Source of the DNA: Anaerolineales bacterium
Lineage (GTDB): Bacteria > Chloroflexota > Anaerolineae > Anaerolineales > Villigracilaceae
Assembly: GCA_016789305.1 (NCBI GenBank)
Contig: JAEURJ010000007.1
Span: forward strand, 248,001 to 312,000
Reading direction: 5' to 3'
Length of the DNA: 64,000 bases
This document shows, in pieces, positions 51,316-59,780 of the stretch. A program made the translations under genes and the position numbers. The notes under the pieces were generated by a model, which searched no databases, was not told where the DNA came from, and worked only from the letters and a program-made list of their open reading frames with translations. The stretch's first letter is position 1. The number at the start of each line of letters is the position of its first letter.

Positions 51316-52134
51316 TTAACTTCTTTCGGTCCATGATGGATGTGCGTATTTTTCTTCAACCAATTCTTCCGTTCGTTTTAATTCGGATGGGGACATTTCT
51401 CCACGCTCAAACTGGATTCCCAGCTGCGCCTCGAATCCTTTAACGAAGGCCTGCCCAGCCTCCTCAAAGCTGACTTTACGCCCAAGCACGGCTTCCACAG
51501 TGGTGGCACGTTCCAGCAGGCGGGTCGCTGCTTTTTCTCTTGCATCTTCATCTTTGAATATCAAGGCCTGACAGATTCTTGTCAGATCGCCGGTCAGTGG
51601 AAGCGAGCCGTGCTGCAGAACGCCTTCCTTTTTGCGAGCTTGTGCTGAACCGATCAACTTTTTTTCCTGCACCGTGATCTCATAGGTGGATGGGACTTCA
51701 AAACAGATCGGGTTTAAATTTTGAATAGCAGGTTCACCGATATATTCTTTGATTTCAACGGGCAGGCCCAGATTGTGAACAGCATAAAGCAATGCCTGTG
51801 CAAGCCGGTTATAGGATTCAAGCACGCCGCCGGAAAGGATGGGTTCTTCGGCGCTGCCAGTGACAGAATAGGTAAGCTCATCCGTATGAAGGATGGCCCT
51901 ACCCCCTGTGGCCCGGCGGACAACTTCCCAGCCGTGAGCTTTCGTTCGCTCCATATCCACATCTTTAAATGATTGAGCATGTCCCAGAGATAAACACGGT
52001 GGGTCCCATGAATATAAGCGCAGCGTCGTTGGGGATTCGCCGCGATGGATATGTTCAAGGATCGCTTCATCTGCGGCCATGTTCCATGCACCGCGCGCTG
52101 GGGGAGTGTGAATTAATCGCCAGATGGATGTCAT
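51316..52134 (-). CDS. Lipoate--protein ligase A family protein
   Basis: 272 residues from ATG 52134 (MTSIWRLIHTPPARGAWNMAADEAIL), selected because TATAAT lies 6 bases upstream. Motifs: LRLYSWDPPCLSLGHAQ, VRRATGGRAILHTDELTYSV (lipoyl-AMP loop), and LIGSAQARKKEGVLQHGSL with the conserved lysine. The enzyme attaches lipoate or octanoate to the E2 and GcvH proteins. It could be a ligase or an octanoyltransferase of the LipM type; the sequence alone does not decide. Confidence 0.88.
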   Translation of the reverse strand: MTSIWRLIHTPPARGAWNMAADEAILEHIHRGESPTTLRLYSWDPPCLSLGHAQSFKDVDMERTKAHGWEVVRRATGGRAILHTDELTYSVTGSAEEPILSGGVLESYNRLAQALLYAVHNLGLPVEIKEYIGEPAIQNLNPICFEVPSTYEITVQEKKLIGSAQARKKEGVLQHGSLPLTGDLTRICQALIFKDEDAREKAATRLLERATTVEAVLGRKVSFEEAGQAFVKGFEAQLGIQFERGEMSPSELKRTEELVEEKYAHPSWTERS

Positions 52135-52140
52135 ATGGAG

Positions 52141-52146
52141 ATTATA
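52141..52146 (-). promoter_or_regulatory. -10 box of the lipoate ligase gene, leaderless
   Basis: TATAAT on the minus strand, 6 bases (CTCCAT) before the ATG at 52134. No ribosome site and no clear -35 box. Confidence 0.6.
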
Positions 52147-52150
52147 TGCG

Positions 52151-52186
52151 AAAAAAAGTAGGTCACGTTTCAAACGTGACCTACTG
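52151..52186 (-). terminator. Intrinsic terminator of the DapA-like gene
   Basis: 14-bp perfect arms AGTAGGTCACGTTT and AAACGTGACCTACT with one base between (52158-52186), followed by seven T on the minus strand. The stop codon TAG of the gene is part of the stem. Confidence 0.9.
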
Positions 52187-53089
52187 AGATTTCTCGAATT
52201 CTGTGAGCGCCTGTTCAAGCTTCTCTTTTGTCATATCCTCCAGTGGAGGTTTGACTGTCCATTTCGGGAAGTTGTGCAGTTTGTGTAGCAGGGCTTTCAT
52301 GCTGGACGCGAGCGGCGAATATTTTTCAAGGATGTTCCTTTGTTCTGTAACGGTTGCTTGGATTTCAGAAGGGTCTTTGCCTTCCTGAATTAATTCCCAG
52401 ATTTCGCGCAGGTATGGCGAGATCAGGTTCGCTGGAGCGGTGATGGCTCCCTGGGCTCTATTGGACAATGCATGGGTGAAGAGCGAGTCCGTTCCGTTGA
52501 AGACTGCCAGGTCACGCCCGAAGCGCTTTCCTAATTCAGTGGAAAACTCCGCATCGCCGGATGAATCCTTGATGCCGGCAAACTGAACAGGAAAGGCATC
52601 CTTAAGACGGGAAAGCAGATCGAGAGATAGCCCAATGCCAGCCGCGCCGGGGATGTGATACCCGAGAACGTATTTATCTTTTGGAACCGATTTGTTGATC
52701 AGCTCGCTGAACCATTGGAAGAGGCCATCGTCACTGGCCTTGCGAAAATAATATGGAGGCAAAACGACAACGCCGTCGTATCCAAGTTCAAAGGCAAGTT
52801 TTGTTAATTCGATGCTTTCGGTGAGGCTCGGTGTGCCGGTTCCGGCGAGCAAGCGAAAGCCCGGCAGCTGATGACGAAAGACGCGCGCAGAACGAAGCAA
52901 AGTTTCGCGTTCCTTGGCTGAAAAAGAAGGGCCTTCGCCGGTGGTTCCAAATAGAAGCGCACCATGACATCCGCGCGAAGCAAGGAAGCGAAGAAGTGTT
53001 GGAATGGATTCGAAGTCGATCGTTGAATCGGATTTCAGCGGGGTCACTGCTGCTGCATAAACGCCAGCCAGTGGATGCAGGTTGGACAT
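52181..53089 (-). CDS. Dihydrodipicolinate synthase (DapA) family aldolase
   Basis: 302 residues, TIM barrel. From ATG 53089: GTTGEG at 48-53, Tyr 144 in LGYHIPG and Schiff-base Lys 174 in AGIKDSSGD, all key residues of the class I pyruvate aldolases. The family also contains N-acetylneuraminate lyase and various 2-keto-acid aldolases. It is not next to other lysine genes, so true DapA function is not certain; the context with a ParB-like gene does not help. Confidence 0.88.
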   Translation of the reverse strand: MSNLHPLAGVYAAAVTPLKSDSTIDFESIPTLLRFLASRGCHGALLFGTTGEGPSFSAKERETLLRSARVFRHQLPGFRLLAGTGTPSLTESIELTKLAFELGYDGVVVLPPYYFRKASDDGLFQWFSELINKSVPKDKYVLGYHIPGAAGIGLSLDLLSRLKDAFPVQFAGIKDSSGDAEFSTELGKRFGRDLAVFNGTDSLFTHALSNRAQGAITAPANLISPYLREIWELIQEGKDPSEIQATVTEQRNILEKYSPLASSMKALLHKLHNFPKWTVKPPLEDMTKEKLEQALTEFEKSQ

Positions 53090-53091
53090 GA

Positions 53092-53943
53092 TCAACTTTC
53101 TTTTTCTTCGATGAATGTGCGTGCGGCTTCTGCGGGCGGCTGAAGCGGCTGACCTTCATGCTCGGAAAGATACTTTTGATGATCCAATGTCCACAGGTAC
53201 AGATCGCCTTCGGTTTTATCCGGGAATTCGTTTAAGATGCTGCTCTCACGAATTACTTTTACGATCGGCAGGTATACGGTTTCATACCAATGTTTGACGG
53301 CTTCGTCGTCGCTGATGTCGCGTTTCAGATCCAACCCCATAAAGTAACGATGCACACCGATGTGTACCAGCATGCGGTCAAAGCCGTCTGGGATGGTGAT
53401 CTTGATGTTTGCTTTGGGCAGAATCTCATCAAGGCGGGTACGTTCCAGAAAGTTGACCTTGCTTCCAAGAATCTCAAGATCCTCGGTTCGAAGATTCGGC
53501 GTGATATTCACGCGCGTGGAACATTCGCGAATCTCAGCTTCGATATAGATCTGGCCCTGTTCTCGCGCAACAGAAACGCGATGATGCCCGTCCACGACAA
53601 AATATACATCCCCTACTTTGTAGAGAACGATGGGGGGGAGATGAACATCTTGATAAAAGGCGCGGTCGACACTTTCCCAGCGTTTGCTGAGCGTGTCCTC
53701 TTTGGGAAGGAATGCATCATCAAATTCATGATAACGGTTCAGACTCCCTGCGATCTGATCCACGCGAACCGTTTTGATCCCGCGATAAACGGGGCCGCCG
53801 ATATGCAGTTTTTCCTTGATCTCATCGTAGGAGAGCAGGGTTGTTCGTTTACCAGACATGTAAGATGTGATCTGGTTTACAAAGGCTTTGAAGCGGGCTT
53901 TGCTAAAGTCTGCTTTGGAACGGGAAGTTAATTCGTCTGACAT
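53092..53943 (-). CDS. ParB-like nuclease-fold domain protein, unknown function
   Basis: 283 residues, no signal or membrane helix. The central part VRVDQIAGSLNRYHEFDDAFLP, LPPIVLYKVGDVYFVVDGHHRVSVAREQG holds the DGHHR motif (118-122) of the ParB/sulfiredoxin fold, in which such proteins bind or hydrolyse nucleotides. No helix-turn-helix of true ParB follows, so it is not a partition protein. The C-terminal half (about 160-283) includes HRYFMGLDLKRDISDDEAVKHWYETVY and KTEGDLYLWTLDHQKYL, unknown to me. It is next to a DapA-like gene (2-base gap). Confidence 0.65.
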   Translation of the reverse strand: MSDELTSRSKADFSKARFKAFVNQITSYMSGKRTTLLSYDEIKEKLHIGGPVYRGIKTVRVDQIAGSLNRYHEFDDAFLPKEDTLSKRWESVDRAFYQDVHLPPIVLYKVGDVYFVVDGHHRVSVAREQGQIYIEAEIRECSTRVNITPNLRTEDLEILGSKVNFLERTRLDEILPKANIKITIPDGFDRMLVHIGVHRYFMGLDLKRDISDDEAVKHWYETVYLPIVKVIRESSILNEFPDKTEGDLYLWTLDHQKYLSEHEGQPLQPPAEAARTFIEEKES

Positions 53944-53960
53944 GTTTTTCTTCTTTACTC

Positions 53961-54587
53961 TTAATGACTCACATTTAATATTTTATACGGATAAACGTTT
54001 GTAATTCTGGTCAGGTTTATCACAGTCTCAGAACTGGCCAAATTGTTCATGTAAAAATGGGTGTGACCATGAAAAAGATGGCGCGGTCTGGCAAAACGGA
54101 TCAGCCAATTGAGTGCTCTTAATCCATTATGAGCTGGATCCACATCGTCGTGGATGCCGTAGGGTGGTGAATGGGTGATGAGAATATCCATTCCGCGGCC
54201 ATATTGCATGCGATTGAGGATGATTCGAGGCACAAGACGGAATGCTCTCAGGTAGGCTTCTGTTTGGGTGTATTGATTGGTACCGTCCGGTCGGTAGCGG
54301 ATCGAGCCGCCAAAGCCGCCAATCAAAAAACGGTTGTGCCGAACCAGCTTTAAGTCCAGGTTGGTACCGCCTTCAGCCCGTGTGTTCTTCTGCGAGGGGT
54401 TTTCATTTGGATCATGATTGCCCGGAACATAGAACATGGGCACGTTCAGCATGGTCACCAGGTATTCCAAGTAGGCGTAGGGAAGGTCCCCGCAACCGAT
54501 AATAAGTTCAACATCCTGGAATTGCCCGCTGGATGCGAGAGTGTAAATCCGATCGAGTGCCTGATCACTAACCGCCAGAATTTTCAC
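53961..54587 (-). CDS. Calcineurin-like metallophosphoesterase
   Basis: 208 residues from GTG 54587, giving VKILAVSDQALDRIY; a longer frame up to 54737 does not resemble the family start. Metal ligands: D in AVSD, GD in IIGCGD, N and H in PGNHD, H in THSPP, and HGHTH. The substrate is unknown. A promoter-like TTGCAG-17-CAAAAT ends 9 bases before the GTG. Confidence 0.85.
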   Translation of the reverse strand: MKILAVSDQALDRIYTLASSGQFQDVELIIGCGDLPYAYLEYLVTMLNVPMFYVPGNHDPNENPSQKNTRAEGGTNLDLKLVRHNRFLIGGFGGSIRYRPDGTNQYTQTEAYLRAFRLVPRIILNRMQYGRGMDILITHSPPYGIHDDVDPAHNGLRALNWLIRFARPRHLFHGHTHFYMNNLASSETVINLTRITNVYPYKILNVSH

Positions 54588-54596
54588 GACGGATAC

Positions 54597-54625
54597 ATTT
54601 TGCCGTAGAAATCCTTTCCCTGCAA
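54597..54625 (-). promoter_or_regulatory. Possible leaderless promoter of the metallophosphoesterase gene
   Basis: On the minus strand TTGCAG (54620-54625), 17-base spacer, CAAAAT (54597-54602), then 9 bases to the GTG. The -10 box is weak. Confidence 0.4.
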
Positions 54626-54682
54626 GTGATTTACCCCACAAAATTGCAACATAAAGGGCTGGCGATTCTACCAGCCGGGCAC

Positions 54683-54688
54683 TATAAT
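54683..54688 (+). promoter_or_regulatory. -10 box upstream of the kinase cassette
   Basis: TATAAT, 56 bases before ATG 54745. No good -35 box at 16-18 bases. The leader has no clear Shine-Dalgarno site. Confidence 0.45.
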
Positions 54689-54744
54689 TCGAAGAACTAG
54701 CCCACAGGTAGGAGCCTACTCTGGAAACAAGAAACATTTCATCA

Positions 54745-56595
54745 ATGGATTCGGGGGATGAAGCCCCACGTCAACAACTTTTATCCGGTTCAACCCTGGT
54801 TGGCAGGTACAGCATTCAGGATGTGATTGGTGTTGGCGGGATGGGTTCCGTTTACCGTGCCCGTGATCTCCATTTCCCGAATGTCGTCAAATTGGTGGCT
54901 GTTAAAGAAATGATCAATATGGCACCGGACCCCTTGATTCGGCAAACCATTGTTCAAAACTTTGAGCGGGAAGCCAACCTGCTGGCCACGTTAAACCATC
55001 CATCGATCCCCAGAATTTATGATTATTTTACCGAGGAAAGCCGCTCCTATCTGGTACTCGAGTTCATCCATGGCAAGGATCTTGAAACTGTTATTAGTGA
55101 TGCCAATGGGTTTTTACCCGAAGATCAGGTGATTAGTTGGGGGATTCAACTTTGTGATGTACTTACCTATTTGCATGGGCACAAGCCTGACCCGATCGTT
55201 TTTCGCGACATGAAACCCTCCAATGTGATGATCAATCACAATGGCGATGTAATCCTGGTGGACTTCGGAATTGCCAAAACCTTCCAGTCCGGTATCAAAG
55301 GAACCATGATCGGAACAGAAGGATATTCTCCTCCAGAACAATATCGCGGAGAAACAACTTCACAGGCGGATATTTATTCGCTGGGTGCCACGTTGCATCA
55401 TGCCCTTACGCGCCGAGATCCGCGCATGGAGCCTCCGTTCTCATTTGCCGAGCGACCGATCCGCCGCATTAATACGAACATATCCGTTGAGCTTGAGGCG
55501 GTTGTTAATACATCTCTGCAATATAATCCGAATGAAAGATTTCCGAGTACGGTTGCCATGAAGGATGCATTGCTGGCAGCGGCCCGGAAAACGGGCACTC
55601 TTTCCAAGATAACTTCTGCCCTGCCCGTATCAAGCGGCGGGATTAAACCTTTGTGGACCTTTAAATGCGAAGATGAAATCCGAAGCACTCCCATGTTGCA
55701 TCAGGGCTCATTGTATGTAGGGTGCTATGATAATAACTTGTATGCCATCAATGCGGCTGATGGACAATTTCAATGGAAATATGCAGCTGAGGGTGGTATT
55801 GTCTCAAGGCCGGCGCAGTATGACAACAACATCTTTTTCGGTTCTGAAGATAAAAGCCTTCATGTTGTGAACTCCCGTACCGGGAAGTTGATATGGAAGT
55901 ACTATACAGAAGGAAAGATTCGATCATCCCCCCGCATTGCTGAAGGCCATATTTTTATCGGCTCCGATGATCAGGATCTTCATGCGGTGAATGTCAATTC
56001 CGGCCGGGCTGTTTGGAAGTTTTCCACCGACGCGCCGATTCATTCCACTCCTTTGGTTGTAAATGAACTTGTGTACGTGGGTACGGAAAGCGGCGCCTTC
56101 TATTGTGTCGATTTCCGCGGAACTCAGAAGTGGCGTTTTCAGTCGAAGCGGGCGATTACCTCATCTCCGACCTTTCAAGGTCAGGCGATCTTTTTCTCGT
56201 CAGTGGATAGCACTCTCTATGCTCTTGATATCAAGAACGGCTGGGCGATTTGGAAGTTCAGGCTTGGCAAGGCGTCTGTTTCATCCCCTGCAGTGACCGA
56301 TGATTATGTTTTTGTGGGTGCAGCAGATGGTTTTATCTATTGTGTGGATAGTCATACCGCGAAGGAAATCTGGCGTTTTAAGACGGACAATCAGATAAGC
56401 AGTTCTCCGACCTTATACAAGGATTCGCTGTATTGCGGTTCTGTCGACGGAAATCTGTACTGCCTTGAATTCCGTACCGGGCGCTTGCGTTGGAAATTTG
56501 AAACGGGAGCAGCAATTACCGGTTCACCGATCGTGTACGACGACATTGTTTATATTGGCTCAACAGATCATCAGATCTATGCTCTGTTTGCCTAA
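54745..56595 (+). CDS. Serine/threonine protein kinase with C-terminal PQQ-type beta-propeller
   Basis: 616 residues. Kinase domain (about 22-280): glycine loop GVGGMGSVY (29-37), Lys 54 in VAVKEM, catalytic FRDMKPSN (Asp 155; the common HRD is FRD here), DFG at 173-175, and PPE at 196-198. No membrane helix follows. From about 295 to the end come eight repeats with the pattern W-K/R-F/Y ... S-S/T-P ... V-Y-V-G, so an eight-blade PQQ-like (BamB-like) propeller. The whole protein should be cytosolic and the propeller a sensor or scaffold. First gene of the phospho-signalling cassette. The metallophosphoesterase runs away from it on the other strand. Confidence 0.92.
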   Translation: MDSGDEAPRQQLLSGSTLVGRYSIQDVIGVGGMGSVYRARDLHFPNVVKLVAVKEMINMAPDPLIRQTIVQNFEREANLLATLNHPSIPRIYDYFTEESRSYLVLEFIHGKDLETVISDANGFLPEDQVISWGIQLCDVLTYLHGHKPDPIVFRDMKPSNVMINHNGDVILVDFGIAKTFQSGIKGTMIGTEGYSPPEQYRGETTSQADIYSLGATLHHALTRRDPRMEPPFSFAERPIRRINTNISVELEAVVNTSLQYNPNERFPSTVAMKDALLAAARKTGTLSKITSALPVSSGGIKPLWTFKCEDEIRSTPMLHQGSLYVGCYDNNLYAINAADGQFQWKYAAEGGIVSRPAQYDNNIFFGSEDKSLHVVNSRTGKLIWKYYTEGKIRSSPRIAEGHIFIGSDDQDLHAVNVNSGRAVWKFSTDAPIHSTPLVVNELVYVGTESGAFYCVDFRGTQKWRFQSKRAITSSPTFQGQAIFFSSVDSTLYALDIKNGWAIWKFRLGKASVSSPAVTDDYVFVGAADGFIYCVDSHTAKEIWRFKTDNQISSSPTLYKDSLYCGSVDGNLYCLEFRTGRLRWKFETGAAITGSPIVYDDIVYIGSTDHQIYALFA

Positions 56596-56606
56596 AAGGA
56601 GATCCT

Positions 56607-57521
56607 GTGGCAGATTTTTTTCGTAAATTGTTCGGTAGTAAAGAGAAACAACCCGAGAAACCAAAACAAGTGGATATGGTTACCACTGCCCCATTAACAG
56701 ACCAGCAGATCACCGCGATAATTTCCAATCAGAGTGCCAGCTATGAAATGAAGCAATTGGTTGCAAGCGCCGCCCAGTCTGTCGGCAAGCAACGTGAGCA
56801 TAATGAGGACAGCCTGCTTGCGTTCACCAATACGGTTTCCGGCAATGCGGAGAGCATCCCGTTTGGTTTATATATTGTTGCAGATGGCATGGGTGGGCAT
56901 CAATTTGGCGAAGTTGCAAGTAATGCTGCTGTAAGGATTATGGCGGGGCATATTACAAAGAAATTCCATTCCTATTTGTATAATCTCCCCACGCAAACAC
57001 TGCAGGATTCCTTGCAGGAGGTCATGGAAGAATCGATCAAGGACGCACATAAATATGTGCAGCGTGAGGCGCCAGGGAGCGGTACTACAGTTACAGCTGC
57101 CTTGGTATTGGGACAACAGGTGACCATTGCTCACGTGGGTGACAGTCGTGCCTATGCTGTTTATCCGGATGGCAGGATGGATACGATCACACGGGACCAT
57201 TCACTGGTCAAGCGCCTTGAAGAACTCGGCCATTTGAGCAAAGATGAGGCCGCTACGTTCCCGCATCGAAACGTTTTGATCCGTGCATTGGGTCAGGGAG
57301 AATCTCTTGAGGCAGATGTCTTTACGGTGCCATTCCCGTCGCCGGGTTATTTAATGATCTGTAGTGATGGTTTGTGGGGCGTGGTGAATGAAAAAGATAT
57401 ATACCGTGCCATTACAGATGCGCCAAACCTGCACCGCGCCTGCCAGAATTTGGTGGAAGCAGCCAATGCTGCCGGCGGACCGGACAATATCTCCGTGATT
57501 ATTGTTCAACTGATTGGATAA
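56607..57521 (+). CDS. PP2C-type protein phosphatase
   Basis: 304 residues from a GTG after AAAAGGAGA. PP2C metal and phosphate motifs: QREHNEDS, VADGMGGHQFGE, GTTVTAAL, AHVGDSRAY, TRDHSLV, SDGLWG and GGPDNISVI, complete. An N-terminal charged tail of about 55 residues (DFFRKLFGSKEKQPEKPKQVD) is extra to the domain and may hold the phosphorylated or FHA-binding part. It would reverse phosphorylation by the kinase 12 bases upstream. Confidence 0.93.
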   Translation: MADFFRKLFGSKEKQPEKPKQVDMVTTAPLTDQQITAIISNQSASYEMKQLVASAAQSVGKQREHNEDSLLAFTNTVSGNAESIPFGLYIVADGMGGHQFGEVASNAAVRIMAGHITKKFHSYLYNLPTQTLQDSLQEVMEESIKDAHKYVQREAPGSGTTVTAALVLGQQVTIAHVGDSRAYAVYPDGRMDTITRDHSLVKRLEELGHLSKDEAATFPHRNVLIRALGQGESLEADVFTVPFPSPGYLMICSDGLWGVVNEKDIYRAITDAPNLHRACQNLVEAANAAGGPDNISVIIVQLIG

Positions 57522-59008
57522 TGCCAATGGCATCCGGCAAGCGGGATTATTATTCGATACTGGGGATCTTCCGCGATGCTACGCCGGAGGAGATCAAGCG
57601 CGCTTATTTTGACGCCGCTCAACGTTTGCATCCCGATAAAAATGTTGCTGCCGGTGAAACTGAACTTTTCCTTGAAACTCAACAGGCTTATGAAGTACTC
57701 TCGAATCCGAAGCGTAAAAGCCTGTATGATGCCACACTTCCCCCTGAAATCGAAACAGACACATCGATAAAACATGAGTTTCTCTATAGCCGGCCAAGCC
57801 TTGTAAAAATTACAGAACCTCAGCTTTTATATGTTCAACTTGAAGTTGGGTCACGTGAAGTTGCGGGTCAAATGGCCACTCCACCGTTGAATGTCTGCCT
57901 TGTGTTGGATCGATCCACATCCATGCAAGGTGAAAAAATGGATATGGTCAAAGCTGCTGCAATTACTTTGATCCGGGGCTTGCGCCCGCAGGACGTTTTT
58001 AGTGTCGTTACTTTTAGTGATCGGGCAGAAGTACTTATTCCAGCCTCAATTAACCAGGAAACAAAGAAACTGGAAAGCCGCATTCATTTGATGCAGCCTT
58101 CCGGGGCGACGGAAATTTTCCAAGGCCTGGAAGCAGGCTTGAACGAAGTGAAACGGTCGCTTGATCCTTCGCGTGTAAATCACATCATCCTGCTTACGGA
58201 TGGGCATACCTATGGGGATGAACATGCATGTCTGAAACTAGCTGTGGAAGCATCACACTTAAATATCGGAATTACAGGGTTGGGAATTGGAAATGAATGG
58301 AACGATATTTTTCTGGATGCTCTTGCAAGCAGTACGGGGGCAAGCTCGGCATATATATCGAAGGCCAAGGATATCGAGCGTATTCTGGTGGATAAATTTA
58401 ACGCGCTTTCAAGTATTTTTGCGGACGATGTGGTTGTGGATTATAAGGCGCAGGCACATGTTCATATTAATTATGCATTTCGATTGCAGCCGGAAGGTGG
58501 TGCGGTTGCGCTTGAAACACCCATGCATCTTGGTCCCATCTCCCGTGATGCTCCATTAAAAGTTCTTTTTGAAATTGTTGTAGACCCTGGTGCTCTTGAC
58601 CATGATGATGTGATCTTAATGGAAGGGTCCATCAAGGTTTCTGTTACGGCAAATCCTGCGCCTGCAACACCCATACGGGTAAAGCTTTCCCGCAAAGTGC
58701 TTGAAAAAGCATCCAACGAACCACCGCCAGCCAGTATTCTCAGCGCTTTATCTCGATTAACTTTATATCGAATGCAGGAACGTGCACGTGTTTCCGCGGA
58801 AGCCGGTGAATATTCCGCTGCTTCCAGGCATTTGCAAAATCTTGCGACCCACCTGCTCTCAAAGGGAGAGAGCTCACTCGCCAAGACAGCGTTAATGGAA
58901 GCCGAGAATTTGGAGCGCATGCATACCTGGAGTGACGGTGGAAATAAGGAATTAAAATATAGTACACGCGCACTTCTATTGGAAGGAGCGAAGGAGAAAT
59001 ACAAATGA
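57521..59008 (+). CDS. J-domain/vWA fusion protein
   Basis: 495 residues. DnaJ domain at about 9-73 with HPD at 37-39 (QRLHPDKN), so it can stimulate an Hsp70. A short beta stretch leads to a von Willebrand A domain (about 122-310) with the metal site DRSTS (130-134), SGAT and LLTDGH, an intact MIDAS. The C-terminus (about 320-495) has a beta domain and helices like those in other vWA proteins of this type (LSRLTLYRMQERARVSAEAGEYSAAS). It overlaps the phosphatase stop by one base and the FHA gene by 4. It may be a scaffold that brings Hsp70 to phospho-regulated partners. Confidence 0.9.
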   Translation: MPMASGKRDYYSILGIFRDATPEEIKRAYFDAAQRLHPDKNVAAGETELFLETQQAYEVLSNPKRKSLYDATLPPEIETDTSIKHEFLYSRPSLVKITEPQLLYVQLEVGSREVAGQMATPPLNVCLVLDRSTSMQGEKMDMVKAAAITLIRGLRPQDVFSVVTFSDRAEVLIPASINQETKKLESRIHLMQPSGATEIFQGLEAGLNEVKRSLDPSRVNHIILLTDGHTYGDEHACLKLAVEASHLNIGITGLGIGNEWNDIFLDALASSTGASSAYISKAKDIERILVDKFNALSSIFADDVVVDYKAQAHVHINYAFRLQPEGGAVALETPMHLGPISRDAPLKVLFEIVVDPGALDHDDVILMEGSIKVSVTANPAPATPIRVKLSRKVLEKASNEPPPASILSALSRLTLYRMQERARVSAEAGEYSAASRHLQNLATHLLSKGESSLAKTALMEAENLERMHTWSDGGNKELKYSTRALLLEGAKEKYK

Positions 59009-59514
59009 TGGTTTGTCCCAATTGTAAACATAATAATATGGCCGGGGCAATGTTTTGCGCCGAATGCGGTGCTCAATTATTGGGCAAGGATGCATTGACG
59101 ACCCAGAATATCTCAACCGAACAATTCGCATCCAGTTTGCCGAAAAATACGCAGGATGTATATCAGTCTTTTGACGGCCAGGGTGCATGGGGAAGTATTC
59201 ATTTGTTGGATACGGGTCAGGTGCTTCCATTATCAGTGCGTAACGAGTTTACACTTGGTCGCATTAGTGAGGGGCAGCCGATCATGCCGGATATCGACCT
59301 TTCCCCCTATCAGGCCTATGCCGGAGGGGTCTCACGTTTACATGCAATTATTAAGCGCGATGGGAATCGCATTCTTTTTATGGATTTGGGTTCCGCCAAT
59401 GGTTCCTATATTAATGGCAAGCGGCTTCAACCAAATGCCGAACAATATATCAATCATGGTGATATCATCGCCCTGGGTAAATTGAAAATGCAAGTTTTGG
59501 TGAAAAACGGTTAA
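59005..59514 (+). CDS. Zinc-ribbon plus FHA domain protein
   Basis: 169 residues. Zinc ribbon with Cys 4, 7, 18 and 21 (VCPNC and FCAECG). A linker of about 50 residues follows, then an FHA domain from about 78: TLGRISEG, SRLHAIIKRD, and GSANGSYINGKRL carry the Arg, Ser-Arg-His and Asn that read phosphothreonine. It is a likely reader of the kinase product. ATGA overlap with the J-domain/vWA gene. Confidence 0.92.
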   Translation: MMVCPNCKHNNMAGAMFCAECGAQLLGKDALTTQNISTEQFASSLPKNTQDVYQSFDGQGAWGSIHLLDTGQVLPLSVRNEFTLGRISEGQPIMPDIDLSPYQAYAGGVSRLHAIIKRDGNRILFMDLGSANGSYINGKRLQPNAEQYINHGDIIALGKLKMQVLVKNG

Positions 59515-59535
59515 TGGAAAGAGAGTTTAATTGAT

Positions 59536-59778
59536 ATGGCACATAGCGTTATTTTGCATATAGCTGGCGAGCCTTCTGTAGCTGGTGAAGTGGAGGAGCT
59601 GCCCAAGGCCGCAGATACAATTATTGTGGTATCGAATCCCCGTCAAAAGGACGGAAAAGACCTGCATTATCTTGACAATAATGTTACCAAAGTGATCTGG
59701 CCCCTGAATAAAGTGAGCTTTATAGAAATTCTGGATGGTGCAGGCGACGAAAAGATCATTGGTTTTGTGAGGGATTGA
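59536..59778 (+). CDS. Small conserved-looking protein of unknown function in the kinase cassette
   Basis: 80 residues, no membrane segment. Beta-rich with the core [21 protein letters not shown] and [15 protein letters not shown], ending [12 protein letters not shown] do not recognise a named family; the layout suggests a small barrel or RNA/protein-binding fold. It lies between the FHA gene and the response regulator (stop and next ATG 2 bases apart) and is almost certainly in the operon. Confidence 0.75.
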   Translation: MAHSVILHIAGEPSVAGEVEELPKAADTIIVVSNPRQKDGKDLHYLDNNVTKVIWPLNKVSFIEILDGAGDEKIIGFVRD

Positions 59779-59780
59779 TT

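Noticed and set aside
53092..53943. Chromosome-partition ParB and a nearby origin
   Set aside because: No ParA, no helix-turn-helix and no parS-like site nearby; only the nuclease-like fold with DGHHR is present.
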